Shown here: one piece after another, positions 43,433-52,801 of the stretch
How positions within the stretch are numbered: the first letter of the stretch is position 1
How the letters are laid out: each line of letters opens with the position of its first letter
From: Stenotrophomonas maltophilia
Lineage (GTDB): Bacteria > Pseudomonadota > Gammaproteobacteria > Xanthomonadales > Xanthomonadaceae
NCBI RefSeq assembly: GCF_006970445.1
Contig: NZ_CP033877.1
Coordinates: 2,240,750 to 2,304,749, forward strand
Direction of reading: 5' to 3'
Length of the DNA stretch: 64,000 bases
Translations under genes and position numbers: made by a program
The notes under the pieces: generated by a model
Database searches by the model: none
Told to the model about the DNA's origin: nothing
What the model saw: the letters and a program-made list of their open reading frames with translations, nothing else

Positions 43433-43914
43433 GCACCGCCGCATCCACCGAGGCATTGCCGGCCGCCCTGCGTCCTCTCCAGCAATGGGCGGCCGGCGAG
43501 CGGTTGGGCGGCATCACCCACGTTTCGCAGGCGCGGATCACTGCCTTCGCCGACGCCACCGGTGACCACAACTGGATCCACGTCGACCCGCTGCGCGCAC
43601 GGGCGCAGCTGCCGGGTGGGCGCACCATCGCCCACGGCTTCCTGCTGCTGTCATTGACGGTGGAAGAGGATGTGGCCGCGTTGGCCGGTTTCCCGGGTAT
43701 CGCGCATGTGCTCAATTACGGCCTGAACAAGGTGCGCTTCCTGGCGCCGGTACCCAGCGGCTCGGACGTGCGGGTGCGTTCGCAGCTGGTCTCCCTGCAG
43801 CCGCGCCAGCCGGGGCAGTGGCTGCTGGCCCAGCGCAAGACCGTGGAGCTCGCTGACGATGGCGAGGTTGCAGTGGTTGCCGAGCAGTTGTCACTGATCG
43901 TGGTATCCGCCTAG
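43429..43914 (+). CDS. MaoC-family enoyl-CoA hydratase
   Basis: The 161-residue hot-dog-fold protein has the hydratase motif ARITAFADATGDHNWIHVDPLRA with the catalytic Asp-His pair, and GGRTIAHGFLLLSL. These R-specific hydratases interconvert enoyl-CoA and (R)-3-hydroxyacyl-CoA. The start is a GTG overlapping the hydrolase stop (GTGA). An R-specific hydratase fits use of (R)-3-hydroxyacids derived from polyesters. Confidence 0.93.
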   Translation: MSTAASTEALPAALRPLQQWAAGERLGGITHVSQARITAFADATGDHNWIHVDPLRARAQLPGGRTIAHGFLLLSLTVEEDVAALAGFPGIAHVLNYGLNKVRFLAPVPSGSDVRVRSQLVSLQPRQPGQWLLAQRKTVELADDGEVAVVAEQLSLIVVSA

Positions 43915-43949
43915 CGCTGCCCTGCCCCGCTTCTCTCTACACTGGAGCG

Positions 43950-46900
43950 ATGTTGACGCCCTCCATCGTCCTGTTCGCCTGTATTGCGTGGACCGTTCTG
44001 TTGTTTGGCGTGGCCCTGTGGGGTGAGCGCCGGGGACATCGCCTCGCACGGATCTGGCCGGTCATCTATGCGCTGTCACTGGCCGTGCACTGCACGGCCT
44101 GGACCTATTACGGGGCCGCCTCGCAGGGTGTGCAATGGGGCTTCCCGATTCCACCGACGCTGGTCGGCATGGCGTTGATCTTTGCGTTCGGCCTGCCGTT
44201 CCTGACGCGGCTGGGGCGGTTGGCCAAGCAGCACAACAGCGCCACCATCGCCGACCTGGTGGTCGCGCGACTGCGTGCGGACCAGGGCCTGGGCATCACC
44301 ATCACCCTGGTCGCGCTGTTCGGCATCATTCCCTACATCGCACTGCAGCTCAAAGCAGTCAGCCAGGGCCTGGGTGCCCTGCTGGGCGATCGCTTCGCAC
44401 CTGCCGGCTGGCAACTGGACATGTCGTTCTGGTTCGCGCTGACGATGGCGGCGTTTACCCTGCTGTTCGGCGCACGCAAGGCATCGGCCACCGAACACAA
44501 CCGCGGCATCGTGGTGGCACTGGGCCTGGAATCGGTACTGAAGCTGGTGGCGCTGCTGGCGATCGGCCTGTATGCCGGGCTGTCGGTGCATCGGGCCGGC
44601 ACACCGCTGCTGGAGAAAATGGCGCAGCTGCCACCGCCCGCGGTCATCCCGGACTACCTGACCATGGTGGCGCTGGGCGCGATTTCCGCCTTCACCCTGC
44701 CCCACCAGTTCCACGTGGGCGTGGTCGAGCTGCGCGAGTCCTCGGACCTGAAGACGGCACGCTGGCTGTTCCCGGTGTATCTGCTGCTGATCGGGCTGCC
44801 GTCGGTGCCGATGGCGCTGTACGGTGCCGCGCAGCTGCCGGCGTCGGTGTCGCCGGATCTGTATGTGCTGGCCTTGCCGCAGGCTGGCGGCCATCACCTG
44901 TTGGCGCTGGTGGCGTACCTGGGCAGCCTGAGCGCGGCCACCGGCATGATGATCCTGTCCGGGCTGACACTGTCGATCATGCTTGGCAACCACGGCGTGG
45001 GCACGCGCCTGCTGGGGGGCATCGATGGTGGCCGCGCCGCCGGCGACCTGCGCCCGCGCGTGCTCGCCCTGCGCCGCGCCGGCATCCTCGCCGTGTTCCT
45101 GATGGCATGGCTGTACAGCAGGGCGATGAGTGATACCGAGGCGCTCAGCGACTTCGGCCTGATGTCCTTCACCGCCCTCTCGCAGCTGGCGCCGGCCGTG
45201 CTGCTGGCAGTGTACCGGCCGCGCACGTCCTCACCGGCGATCATCGCCGGCATCGTGGTGGGCTCGCTGGTCTGGCTATGGCTGGTGCTGCTGCCCATGA
45301 TCGTGCCCGCTGCAGCGCCCTCGGCCCATTCCGACGGGCTGCACTGGTTGTCGCTGCTGTCGATGCGCCTGCAACCGGGGCATATCGCCATCAGCATGGG
45401 CGCCAGCCTGGCGGCGAACCTGATGACCGTGGTGCTGGTGTCACGCGCGGTCCGCCCGTCGCTGCCACGCCAGCGCGATGCGGTGGCCACGGCATCGCTG
45501 CGCAAGACTGCCGGGCGCTTCCTCGGCCAGGAACGGGCCCGGCAGCTGCTCGACGGGCATGCAGGAAAGATGCTGGATGACGACCGGGTCATCGCGGTGG
45601 AACGCGAGCTGACGGCCGTGGTCGGCGCAGGCATGGCCCGGCTGCTGGTGGAAGCCGCGCGCGATGGTGGCGCGGCGCCATTGGATGCGGTTACCCGTGC
45701 CGTGGGCGAAGCCACCCAGGTGCTGCGCTTCAACCAGCGCCTGCTGGAAGCCGCACTGGAGAACATGAGCCAGGGCATCAGCGTGGTGGATGCGCAGTTG
45801 CAGCTGGTGGCCTGGAACAGCCGCTATGCCGCCTTGTTCAAGTTCCCGCCGGAGCTGCTGCAGGTGGGCCAACCGGTGGTCCACCTGACTGCGTGGGCGC
45901 TGGCGCAACTGGGCATCGGCGTTGCCGTTGGCGACTCGCCTGAAAAGGCACTGCAGCGCCGCGTCGCCCACATGCGGCGCGGCACGCCACATCTGTCCGA
46001 GCGCATCTTCCCGGACGACACCATCGTGGAAATCCGCGGCAATCCGATGCCGGGCGGCGGCTATGTGGCCACCTTCACCGACGTCACCGCGTTCCGCCGG
46101 GCGGAAGATGCACTCAAGCGCAGCAACGAGACGCTGGAGCTTCGCGTGCAGGACCGCACCGCCCGGCTGGAACAGGCGGTGCACGAGGCCGAGCGGGCCA
46201 ACGTGGCCAAGACGCGGTTCCTGACCGCGGTCGGCCACGACCTGATCCAGCCACTGCATGCGGCCCAGTTGCTGGCTGATGCGATGTCCCAGCACATCGA
46301 GTCCGAGCTCCTGGGCAGCTTCCTGCGCCAGATCCGCGGCGCGCTGGATTCCACCGATGACCTGCTGTCGGGCCTGCTCGATATTTCGCGGCTGGACGCT
46401 GGAGGCTGGGTGGCCGACCCACGCCCGTTCGCGCTGTCCACCGTGCTGGACCCGCTTGCGCAGGAGTTCGCCGTACTGGCGGCCGCACGTGGCCTGCAGT
46501 TCGGCTATGTGCCGACCCGGGCCTGGGTGCACAGCGACCCGCTGCTGCTGCGCCGGGTACTGCAGAACTTCCTGGCCAATGCCATCCGCTACACCCGCCG
46601 TGGCGGCGTACTGCTGGGCGTGCGGCGGCGGGGCAACGCACTGCTGATCGGCGTGTATGACAGCGGCCCCGGCATCGTGCCGGAGCAGCAGGCGATCGTG
46701 TTTGAGGAATTCCATCGCGGCGACCGCAGCAATGGCCAAGGGCTCGGCCTGGGCCTGGCCATCGCGCACCGCATCGCCGGCCTGCTGGATGCGCCGCTGC
46801 ACCTGCAGAGTATCCCTGGCTGCGGCTCGGCATTCTCCATCCAGGTGCTACGGGCTGCTCCGCCAGCCGCACCGTGCGCCCTGCCGGCGGTCGCGGGGAG

Positions 46901-47285
46901 CAGCACGCTGAAGGGCGTCCGCGTGCTGGTGGTCGACAACGACCTGGACGCGCTGGCGGCGATGCAGCAACTGCTGACGTCCTGGGGCTGCGATGTCACC
47001 GCAGTGGGCGATGCTGCATCGATCGGGCCGTCAGCGGGTGAGGCGGCACTCTGGCTGTTCGACTATCACCTCGATGACGGTGATACGGGCGTGGCGGTAT
47101 GGACGCGGCTGGGAGCCGTGCATGGTGCGCGGCCAACGGTGATCCTCAGCGCCGATATCGGCAGCGACACGCGTGAAGCGGTGCGCGGTGCCGGTCTTTC
47201 GCTGCTGAACAAGCCCTTCAGGCCGCTGGCGTTGCGTTGGGCGATCAACCATCTGTTGGCGACGAAGGGTGCGACCGCGACCTGA
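43950..47285 (+). CDS. CrbS-like hybrid sensor kinase with a sodium/solute symporter domain
   Basis: The 1111-residue protein has an N-terminal SLC5-like transporter domain with about 13 membrane helices (residues 1-500), a PAS region (about 590-710), a HisKA domain with the phospho-acceptor in GHDLIQPLHAAQ, a HATPase domain (NAIRYT, GLGLGLAI) and a C-terminal receiver with Asp in LWLFDYHLDD. This architecture is that of CrbS/MxtR sensors that control acetyl-CoA synthetase in gamma-proteobacteria. It follows the MaoC gene and converges with its probable partner regulator. Confidence 0.95.
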   Translation: MLTPSIVLFACIAWTVLLFGVALWGERRGHRLARIWPVIYALSLAVHCTAWTYYGAASQGVQWGFPIPPTLVGMALIFAFGLPFLTRLGRLAKQHNSATIADLVVARLRADQGLGITITLVALFGIIPYIALQLKAVSQGLGALLGDRFAPAGWQLDMSFWFALTMAAFTLLFGARKASATEHNRGIVVALGLESVLKLVALLAIGLYAGLSVHRAGTPLLEKMAQLPPPAVIPDYLTMVALGAISAFTLPHQFHVGVVELRESSDLKTARWLFPVYLLLIGLPSVPMALYGAAQLPASVSPDLYVLALPQAGGHHLLALVAYLGSLSAATGMMILSGLTLSIMLGNHGVGTRLLGGIDGGRAAGDLRPRVLALRRAGILAVFLMAWLYSRAMSDTEALSDFGLMSFTALSQLAPAVLLAVYRPRTSSPAIIAGIVVGSLVWLWLVLLPMIVPAAAPSAHSDGLHWLSLLSMRLQPGHIAISMGASLAANLMTVVLVSRAVRPSLPRQRDAVATASLRKTAGRFLGQERARQLLDGHAGKMLDDDRVIAVERELTAVVGAGMARLLVEAARDGGAAPLDAVTRAVGEATQVLRFNQRLLEAALENMSQGISVVDAQLQLVAWNSRYAALFKFPPELLQVGQPVVHLTAWALAQLGIGVAVGDSPEKALQRRVAHMRRGTPHLSERIFPDDTIVEIRGNPMPGGGYVATFTDVTAFRRAEDALKRSNETLELRVQDRTARLEQAVHEAERANVAKTRFLTAVGHDLIQPLHAAQLLADAMSQHIESELLGSFLRQIRGALDSTDDLLSGLLDISRLDAGGWVADPRPFALSTVLDPLAQEFAVLAAARGLQFGYVPTRAWVHSDPLLLRRVLQNFLANAIRYTRRGGVLLGVRRRGNALLIGVYDSGPGIVPEQQAIVFEEFHRGDRSNGQGLGLGLAIAHRIAGLLDAPLHLQSIPGCGSAFSIQVLRAAPPAAPCALPAVAGSSTLKGVRVLVVDNDLDALAAMQQLLTSWGCDVTAVGDAASIGPSAGEAALWLFDYHLDDGDTGVAVWTRLGAVHGARPTVILSADIGSDTREAVRGAGLSLLNKPFRPLALRWAINHLLATKGATAT

Positions 47286-47289
47286 AGAT

Positions 47290-47964
47290 TCAGGCGTCCT
47301 GGGGCCCTTCGAGCTGCCGGGATGGATCGGCCAACCCCATCTCGTGCAGTACGCGGATGGCCTGCGCACGATTGCGCACCCCTAGCCGTTCCATGATGCG
47401 CGTCATGTGCGCTTTGACCGTGCGCAGCTGCACGCCCAGACGGTCGGCGATCTGCTTGTTGAGCAGGCCTTCGGCCACCAGGCTCAGCACCTTGTACTGG
47501 TGCGCGGACAGGCTTGCCAGCCGCGCGGCGAGATCCGCATCCCTGCTGAAAGGGGCCGCCCTTGCCACCGGCTCGCGCAGCAGCGCCGGAATCCAGCGCT
47601 CGCCCTCCAGCACGGAATGCAGCGCGGACTGCAGCTCGCTCAATCCCGAACTCTTGGGCAGATAGCCGGCGGCGCCCAGATCGATGGCACGCCGGATCAC
47701 CTGCGGCTCTTCATTGGCCGAGACGATGATGATCGCCAGGCCTGGCTGCAGTGCGCGCAAGGTCGCCAATCCGGCAAGCCCGTGATTGCCGGGCATGTGC
47801 AGGTCCAGCAGCATCAGGTCGACCGGTTGGCGTTCGAGTGTCTCCAGCACGCTGTCCAGCGAATCGGCCTCGCTGATCTGAAGGTCGGTGACGGCCTCTT
47901 CGGCCGCGCGATGCAGCGCGGCGCGGAACAAGGGGTGGTCATCGGCGATAAGCAGGCTTGGCAT
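47290..47964 (-). CDS. CrbR/ErbR-like LuxR-family response regulator
   Basis: The 224-residue protein has a receiver domain (SLLIADDHPLFRAAL, phospho-acceptor Asp54 in LLLDLHMPG, Lys in GYLPKSS) and a LuxR helix-turn-helix (LSAHQYKVLSLVAEGLLNKQIADRLGVQLRTVKAHMTRIMERLGVRNRAQAI). It lies 4 bp from the convergent sensor kinase and is divergent from the acyl-CoA ligase, as in CrbS/CrbR systems. It is the most likely regulator of the GGACCTAGGT sites. Confidence 0.93.
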   Translation of the reverse strand: MPSLLIADDHPLFRAALHRAAEEAVTDLQISEADSLDSVLETLERQPVDLMLLDLHMPGNHGLAGLATLRALQPGLAIIIVSANEEPQVIRRAIDLGAAGYLPKSSGLSELQSALHSVLEGERWIPALLREPVARAAPFSRDADLAARLASLSAHQYKVLSLVAEGLLNKQIADRLGVQLRTVKAHMTRIMERLGVRNRAQAIRVLHEMGLADPSRQLEGPQDA

Positions 47965-48003
47965 GTCAAGGCGAGATTAGCAAATCACGCGGGCGTAGAC
48001 AGG

Positions 48004-48015
48004 GGACCTAGGTAC
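48004..48015. promoter_or_regulatory. Second GGACCTAGGT element
   Basis: GGACCTAGGTAC lies in the gap between the response regulator and the acyl-CoA ligase, 77 bp before the ligase ATG. Its first ten bases are identical to the palindrome upstream of the TonB receptor, at a similar distance from the start codon. Confidence 0.55.
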
Positions 48016-48091
48016 GCTGGCGCCGGGCGCGCGGATGGCTAGTGTGGTTGGGGACGACCGGCGACCGATACGCCACCCACGAGGAACCCCC

Positions 48092-49732
48092 ATGCCATTC
48101 CCTCCCGCTGCCGATACCTGCCCGCTGCTGATCAAACAGCTGTTGCTCACGCCGCTGGCGACACATCCCGGGCAGGAGATCGTGTATGGCGACAAGGTCC
48201 GCTTCGACTACCGCACGCTGCAGGCGCGCATCGGCCAGCTGGCCGGACTGCTGGCATCGCTGGGCGTCCGCCAGGGCGATACCGTGGCGGTGATGGACTG
48301 GGACAGCAACCGCTACCTGGAGGCCTACTTCGCCGTGCCGATGATCGGTGCGGTATTGATGATGGTGAACATCCGCCTGGCGCCGGAGCAGATTGCCTAC
48401 ACGCTGAACCACAGCGGCGCGCGGGTGATCCTGGCCAACCGCGAGTTCCTGCCGATGCTGGAGGGCCTGGACGCGCAACTGCCCGACCTGCACACGCGGG
48501 TGCTGCTGGACGACGCAGAAGGGCCGCTGCCATCGGGCTTTGTGACGGAATATGAAACGGGACTGCGCGCGGCAACGCCGATCGACGACTTCCCGGACTT
48601 CGATGAGAACACCCGTGCCACGGTGTTCTATACGACCGGCACCACCGGCCTGCCCAAAGGGGTGTACTTCAGCCACCGGCAGCTGGTGCTGCACTCGCTG
48701 GCGGCAATGGCCGCCCTGGGCAGCGCACCGAGCCAAGGGCGTCTACACCGCGGCGATGTCTACATGCCGATCACGCCGATGTTCCATGTGCACGCCTGGG
48801 GCGTGCCCTACGTGGCCACGCTGCTCGGCATCAAGCAGGTCTATCCCGGCCGCTACCTGCCGGGAAATCTGCTGGCACTGATCGCCCGCGAGAAGGTGAC
48901 CTTCTCGCACTGCGTGCCGACCATCCTGCACATGCTGCTCGACCACCCCGACGCCGCGCGGACAGACCTGCGCAGCTGGAAAGTGATCATCGGCGGTGCC
49001 GCCCTGCCACGAGCGCTGGCGCAACGGGCCCTTGCGCGCGGCATCGATATCTTTGGTGGCTACGGCATGTCCGAGACCTGCCCGCTGCTCACCCTGGCAC
49101 AGATCGATGCCGAGACATTGGCCGGGTCGGATGAGGCGCTGTCACTGCGGACCAAGGCCGGCATTCCGGTGCCGCTGGTGGACCTGCGCATCGTCGACCC
49201 GGCGATGGAGGATGTTGCCCACGACGGGGTCGCCACCGGCGAGGTGGTGGTGCGCGCACCGTGGCTCACCCAGGGCTACCTGCATGATCCCGACGCCTCC
49301 GCGACGCTGTGGGCGGGCGGCTACCTGCACACCGGGGACATCGGCAACATCGATGCAGACGGCTACCTGCGGGTGACCGACCGCATCAAGGACGTGATCA
49401 AGACCGGTGGCGAATGGATCTCCTCGCTGGCGCTGGAAGACATCATCGCCCTGCATCCTGCCGTGAACGAAGTCGCGGTGATCGGCATTGCCGATGCAAA
49501 ATGGGGCGAGCGGCCACTGCCGCTGGTGGTCAGGCAGCCCGGCAGTGACGTGACCGAGGAGGAGATCATCGCGTTGGTGGCGGCGCGCAGCCGCTCAGGG
49601 GATATCTCACGCTATGCGATTCCGGAACGCGTCCGCTTCGTCGACGTGATCGAGCGCACCAGCGTGGGCAAGATCAACAAGAAGAAGCTGCGGGGCCTGC
49701 ACGACCCGGAGGCAAGCGCCGGCAGCCGCTGA
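48092..49732 (+). CDS. AMP-forming acyl-CoA ligase
   Basis: The 546-residue protein is a fatty-acid CoA ligase: YTTGTTGLPKGV is the AMP/ATP-binding loop, GGYGMSETCP the adenine-binding region, YLHTGDIGNIDADGYLRVTDRIKDVIKTGGEWIS the hinge, and TSVGKINKKKLRG holds the catalytic Lys. Medium-chain or hydroxyacyl substrates are plausible. It is divergent from the response regulator gene. In CrbS/CrbR systems the adjacent target is an acyl- or acetyl-CoA synthetase, which fits. Confidence 0.95.
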   Translation: MPFPPAADTCPLLIKQLLLTPLATHPGQEIVYGDKVRFDYRTLQARIGQLAGLLASLGVRQGDTVAVMDWDSNRYLEAYFAVPMIGAVLMMVNIRLAPEQIAYTLNHSGARVILANREFLPMLEGLDAQLPDLHTRVLLDDAEGPLPSGFVTEYETGLRAATPIDDFPDFDENTRATVFYTTGTTGLPKGVYFSHRQLVLHSLAAMAALGSAPSQGRLHRGDVYMPITPMFHVHAWGVPYVATLLGIKQVYPGRYLPGNLLALIAREKVTFSHCVPTILHMLLDHPDAARTDLRSWKVIIGGAALPRALAQRALARGIDIFGGYGMSETCPLLTLAQIDAETLAGSDEALSLRTKAGIPVPLVDLRIVDPAMEDVAHDGVATGEVVVRAPWLTQGYLHDPDASATLWAGGYLHTGDIGNIDADGYLRVTDRIKDVIKTGGEWISSLALEDIIALHPAVNEVAVIGIADAKWGERPLPLVVRQPGSDVTEEEIIALVAARSRSGDISRYAIPERVRFVDVIERTSVGKINKKKLRGLHDPEASAGSR

Positions 49733-49900
49733 CGCCTGGGCGGCCACGGGCTTCGCGCCAATCCGGGGAAATCAACGCCCCCTGCCCTCCTGTTCCGTCG
49801 GTTCCACCGCATACATCATCGCCACCGCCGATTCTCCTTCTTCTCCCGCTCCTACAGTGGATCCACCGCGCCCACCCCGCGCTGGATGGAGGACTGAATC

Positions 49901-50857
49901 ATGCCCCAGGTCTATGCCGCGCTCTGGAACGGAACCCATTACCTGATCACCCGAAAGCGGATCATCAACAACTGGTGGGCCTCCAATTCGGTGATGGTGC
50001 TGACTGCAGAAGCACTGGAAGCCACCCTGGCCACCGCAGAATCACCCGAATTGCCGCCAGCCAAGGACTGGCAACCGGCACTCATTCTGCTGCGCAGCGC
50101 CCAGCTTGCCGCTGCATCCGCCGGCTACGCGGACACGCCCGATGGCCAGGGTATCCAGGTCAATTTCAGCAACGCCGTCCAGGCAATGCAGGCGACGCCG
50201 CCGAATCCGGACCAGGTTGGATCCGCTGTCACCCACCTCACCCGGAGATTGTTCCGTCAATCGACGCTGCCAGAGCGCATCAGGAACCTGGCAAACACCT
50301 TGCCGGTGTTTTCGCCGGATTCATGGGGGGCCACGCTGCTGACGGCACAGAACCTGGCGCGCGACACGCGGGCATGGGCAGCCGAGGTCCCCATGGTTGT
50401 CGTCAACCAGGCTGGGCAATGGACACTCCCTGGCGGTCGCAGGCATGACAACGAGACCGAAGAAGATGCTGCCCGCCGGGAGTTCATGGAGGAAACCGGC
50501 GTCCTCCTCGACTCCGGCAATTTCCCGCGGGATCTGATGGCTTCGAATCGATCCTACGCATTGGTCCGCTTCCGGACCGCAACCCAGGATCTGCAGGCCA
50601 TCGCCGATGCGGTCTGCACCAACGTGCGGGCCCGGACTGGAGCGGCGCGCCCAGCCGCCAGCTGGGTGACCGATTGGGAGATCGACCATGCACAGATCGT
50701 GTCGATCACGGAGCTTGGCAACTACCTGGGTACACGTGCAGTGATCACGCCGCCAAGTACCCAGGATTTCGCCACCATGCTGCAGCAGATGTCCAGGCCC
50801 TACAGCCAGTCGATCGACTGGTATGCCTCGATGGCCAGAGCCCTGTCTTCCAGCTGA
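49901..50857 (+). CDS. NUDIX-domain protein with a large N-terminal extension
   Basis: The 318-residue protein has a perfect Nudix box (G-x5-E-x7-REFMEETGV) at about residues 186-208, preceded by AGQWTLPGG. Typical NUDIX hydrolases have 150-200 residues; here about 165 residues precede the domain (WNGTHYLITRKRIINNWWASNS...), of no recognised fold. No signal peptide. GGAGG lies about 9 nt before the ATG. It is 51 bp upstream of a nucleotidyltransferase-like gene on the same strand, so a joint role in nucleotide chemistry is plausible but unproven. Confidence 0.88.
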   Translation: MPQVYAALWNGTHYLITRKRIINNWWASNSVMVLTAEALEATLATAESPELPPAKDWQPALILLRSAQLAAASAGYADTPDGQGIQVNFSNAVQAMQATPPNPDQVGSAVTHLTRRLFRQSTLPERIRNLANTLPVFSPDSWGATLLTAQNLARDTRAWAAEVPMVVVNQAGQWTLPGGRRHDNETEEDAARREFMEETGVLLDSGNFPRDLMASNRSYALVRFRTATQDLQAIADAVCTNVRARTGAARPAASWVTDWEIDHAQIVSITELGNYLGTRAVITPPSTQDFATMLQQMSRPYSQSIDWYASMARALSSS

Positions 50858-50908
50858 GCGGGGCCTTCGCCCTTCTGCCCGCCCCTGCAACCCCAGTGAG
50901 GCCCCACC

Positions 50909-52756
50909 ATGAAAGAGAGCACGCCCGAGCGCGAGGCCCGGCGCTACATCAGCAAGCAGCTCACCGCGCAGATCAACAACGCGCAGGCGTACCCCGAAGT
51001 CCGCTCGGTCGTGGTCAAGGCACTTTCGGACATCAAGGACCAGCTGCGCAGCTTGTCCAGCAAGGTGCGGCGCGACTACAGCCTGAAGCCCGATGAGCCG
51101 TTGATGTTCTTCTACGTCAAGGGCGGCAACGCACTGGATGCACTGCTTGAACGCCCGGCCCAGCCGCCACCGACGCTGTTCGATTTCGGCCGGTCCGACT
51201 GGGATACGCAGGTGGTGATCAACCCCTGGATCCCGATCCCGGCACAGGACGCCCTGCACGGCGGCGTGGAGGAAATCGTGATCGAGGTGATGCTCGGTGC
51301 CGGCCTCAACATCGCGCTGGAAATCAGCGTCTGCCCGCCCGATCAGAGCCCCCTGGCAGGCCAGGTGGTGGACCTTGCATCGGTGGACATCCATGTGCCG
51401 CCCGGCCAGCAGTGCCTGGTGACATGTGACTCTCCGCAGACGTTCCGGAAGGTGTACGAGCGCGACCGCGCGGGCCTGCATCTGTTCACCAGCGAACCGC
51501 TGAAGGGCATCGGCACCTCCACGGCCGTGGCGAGCCCGTCCGTGCTGCCCCCGCCGCAGCCGCCGCTGCCCGTGCAGCCGCCTCCCACCCCTCCACCGCC
51601 ACCCGGCATCATCCTCAACGACGGCATCAAACCGTTCGTGCTGTATCGCATGGGCTACACCTGGCATGCGCGATGGGTGAAGGACCCGAAGGCGCCTGCC
51701 GGCGATGACCCGGTGACGCCGCGGCCGATCCTGATGGAGCTGATCGATGTGACCACGCCACGCCGCGATACCGTGGAGGCCGTGACAGTGTGGTCGGACA
51801 TCATCCGCAACCATCTGGTGATTGCCGAGGATGCCGGCGCGGAGGAGCGCTGGCGGCTGCCGCTGCCCAGCATGGAGTACCACCTGTGGGAAGGCCTGAC
51901 CATGCTGTGCGAGATCGCTGCCTATCCCGGCTGGCCGGGTGCGGACAAGCTGGAGAAACGCCGTCGCAATGTAAAGCGCATCCACGACTGGTACCGCGAC
52001 CAGCAGGGCGACCTGGCGACGTTCGGCCGGGTGATCGATGGCATCTCGGCGGCGCCGGTGTTCGCCGATGACACGGACTGCATGCAGCAGGTCGATGCCT
52101 GCATGCGTGAGGTCAAAGCGCGCATGCAGGCGTCATCCTCCGGATTCGATCACGGCGCCCTGTCGGCCAACCACGCGCAGCGCCTGCTGCACGGGCGGCA
52201 GTGGGGTGCGCAGCGGGCCGCAACACTGCTGCAACGCCTCGGTACATCTACCGCATCCTGTGGCTACAGCGACGATCTCGCATTGATCGGGACGCTGGCA
52301 CAGAACCCGTACCTGGATGTCACCCAGGTGCCGATCTCCGGCGTCGACTGCGCGATGATCATCCGCACCGACCTTGCAACGCTGCGCAGGGCGACGGCGG
52401 CCAACTCCATCATTGCGCTTGCCCAGGACCTCGGCGCGGACATGACCGTCGAGGATTCCCTGCACTCGACCGTACGTGCGACGGGTATCAGTTACGAGCG
52501 AACACTGGTGATCTTCGACGCGCCGCGTTCGCCGTCGGCGCGCGTGGCCAAGGCGATCCTGACGTTCACCACTGCTGGCCCAGTCGGTTGCCCGTTCCGT
52601 GACAGCCCCGAGGGTTCCGGGCAGGCCATCGCACCGTTGCTGGACATGGACAACCAGCGCAAGGTGGCGGCCTCGATCATCCAGGGTTTCGTGCAACGGG
52701 CGAATCTGACCAGGCAGCACGAGATGATCCGGGTACTGCTGCCGCAGGGGGAGTGA
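50909..52756 (+). CDS. Unknown protein with nucleotidyltransferase-like motifs and a proline-rich insert
   Basis: The 615-residue protein starts with helices (1-60). KGGNAL at 71-76 and GRSDWDTQV with Asp97 and Asp99 resemble the KGGTAL...RxSxDxD core of AbiEii/MNT-type nucleotidyltransferases, and MELIDVTTPRRD further on could give the third acid. A proline-rich insert (about 213-233) splits this region. The helical segment WEGLTMLCEIAAYPG...KLEKRRRNVKRI and a Cys-containing C-terminal half of about 250 residues follow. I do not recognise a family; the fold is inferred from motifs only. It follows the NUDIX gene in one unit. Confidence 0.6.
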   Translation: MKESTPEREARRYISKQLTAQINNAQAYPEVRSVVVKALSDIKDQLRSLSSKVRRDYSLKPDEPLMFFYVKGGNALDALLERPAQPPPTLFDFGRSDWDTQVVINPWIPIPAQDALHGGVEEIVIEVMLGAGLNIALEISVCPPDQSPLAGQVVDLASVDIHVPPGQQCLVTCDSPQTFRKVYERDRAGLHLFTSEPLKGIGTSTAVASPSVLPPPQPPLPVQPPPTPPPPPGIILNDGIKPFVLYRMGYTWHARWVKDPKAPAGDDPVTPRPILMELIDVTTPRRDTVEAVTVWSDIIRNHLVIAEDAGAEERWRLPLPSMEYHLWEGLTMLCEIAAYPGWPGADKLEKRRRNVKRIHDWYRDQQGDLATFGRVIDGISAAPVFADDTDCMQQVDACMREVKARMQASSSGFDHGALSANHAQRLLHGRQWGAQRAATLLQRLGTSTASCGYSDDLALIGTLAQNPYLDVTQVPISGVDCAMIIRTDLATLRRATAANSIIALAQDLGADMTVEDSLHSTVRATGISYERTLVIFDAPRSPSARVAKAILTFTTAGPVGCPFRDSPEGSGQAIAPLLDMDNQRKVAASIIQGFVQRANLTRQHEMIRVLLPQGE

Positions 52757-52801
52757 TCCTCAGCTACCGCTGCGCGGGACGCAGATTTCGATCGGGCCCG
52801 G

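Noticed and set aside
51541..51605. Proline-rich stretch in the nucleotidyltransferase-like protein as a possible repeat array
   Set aside because: It codes for an in-frame proline-rich insert and is not a DNA repeat array with constant units.
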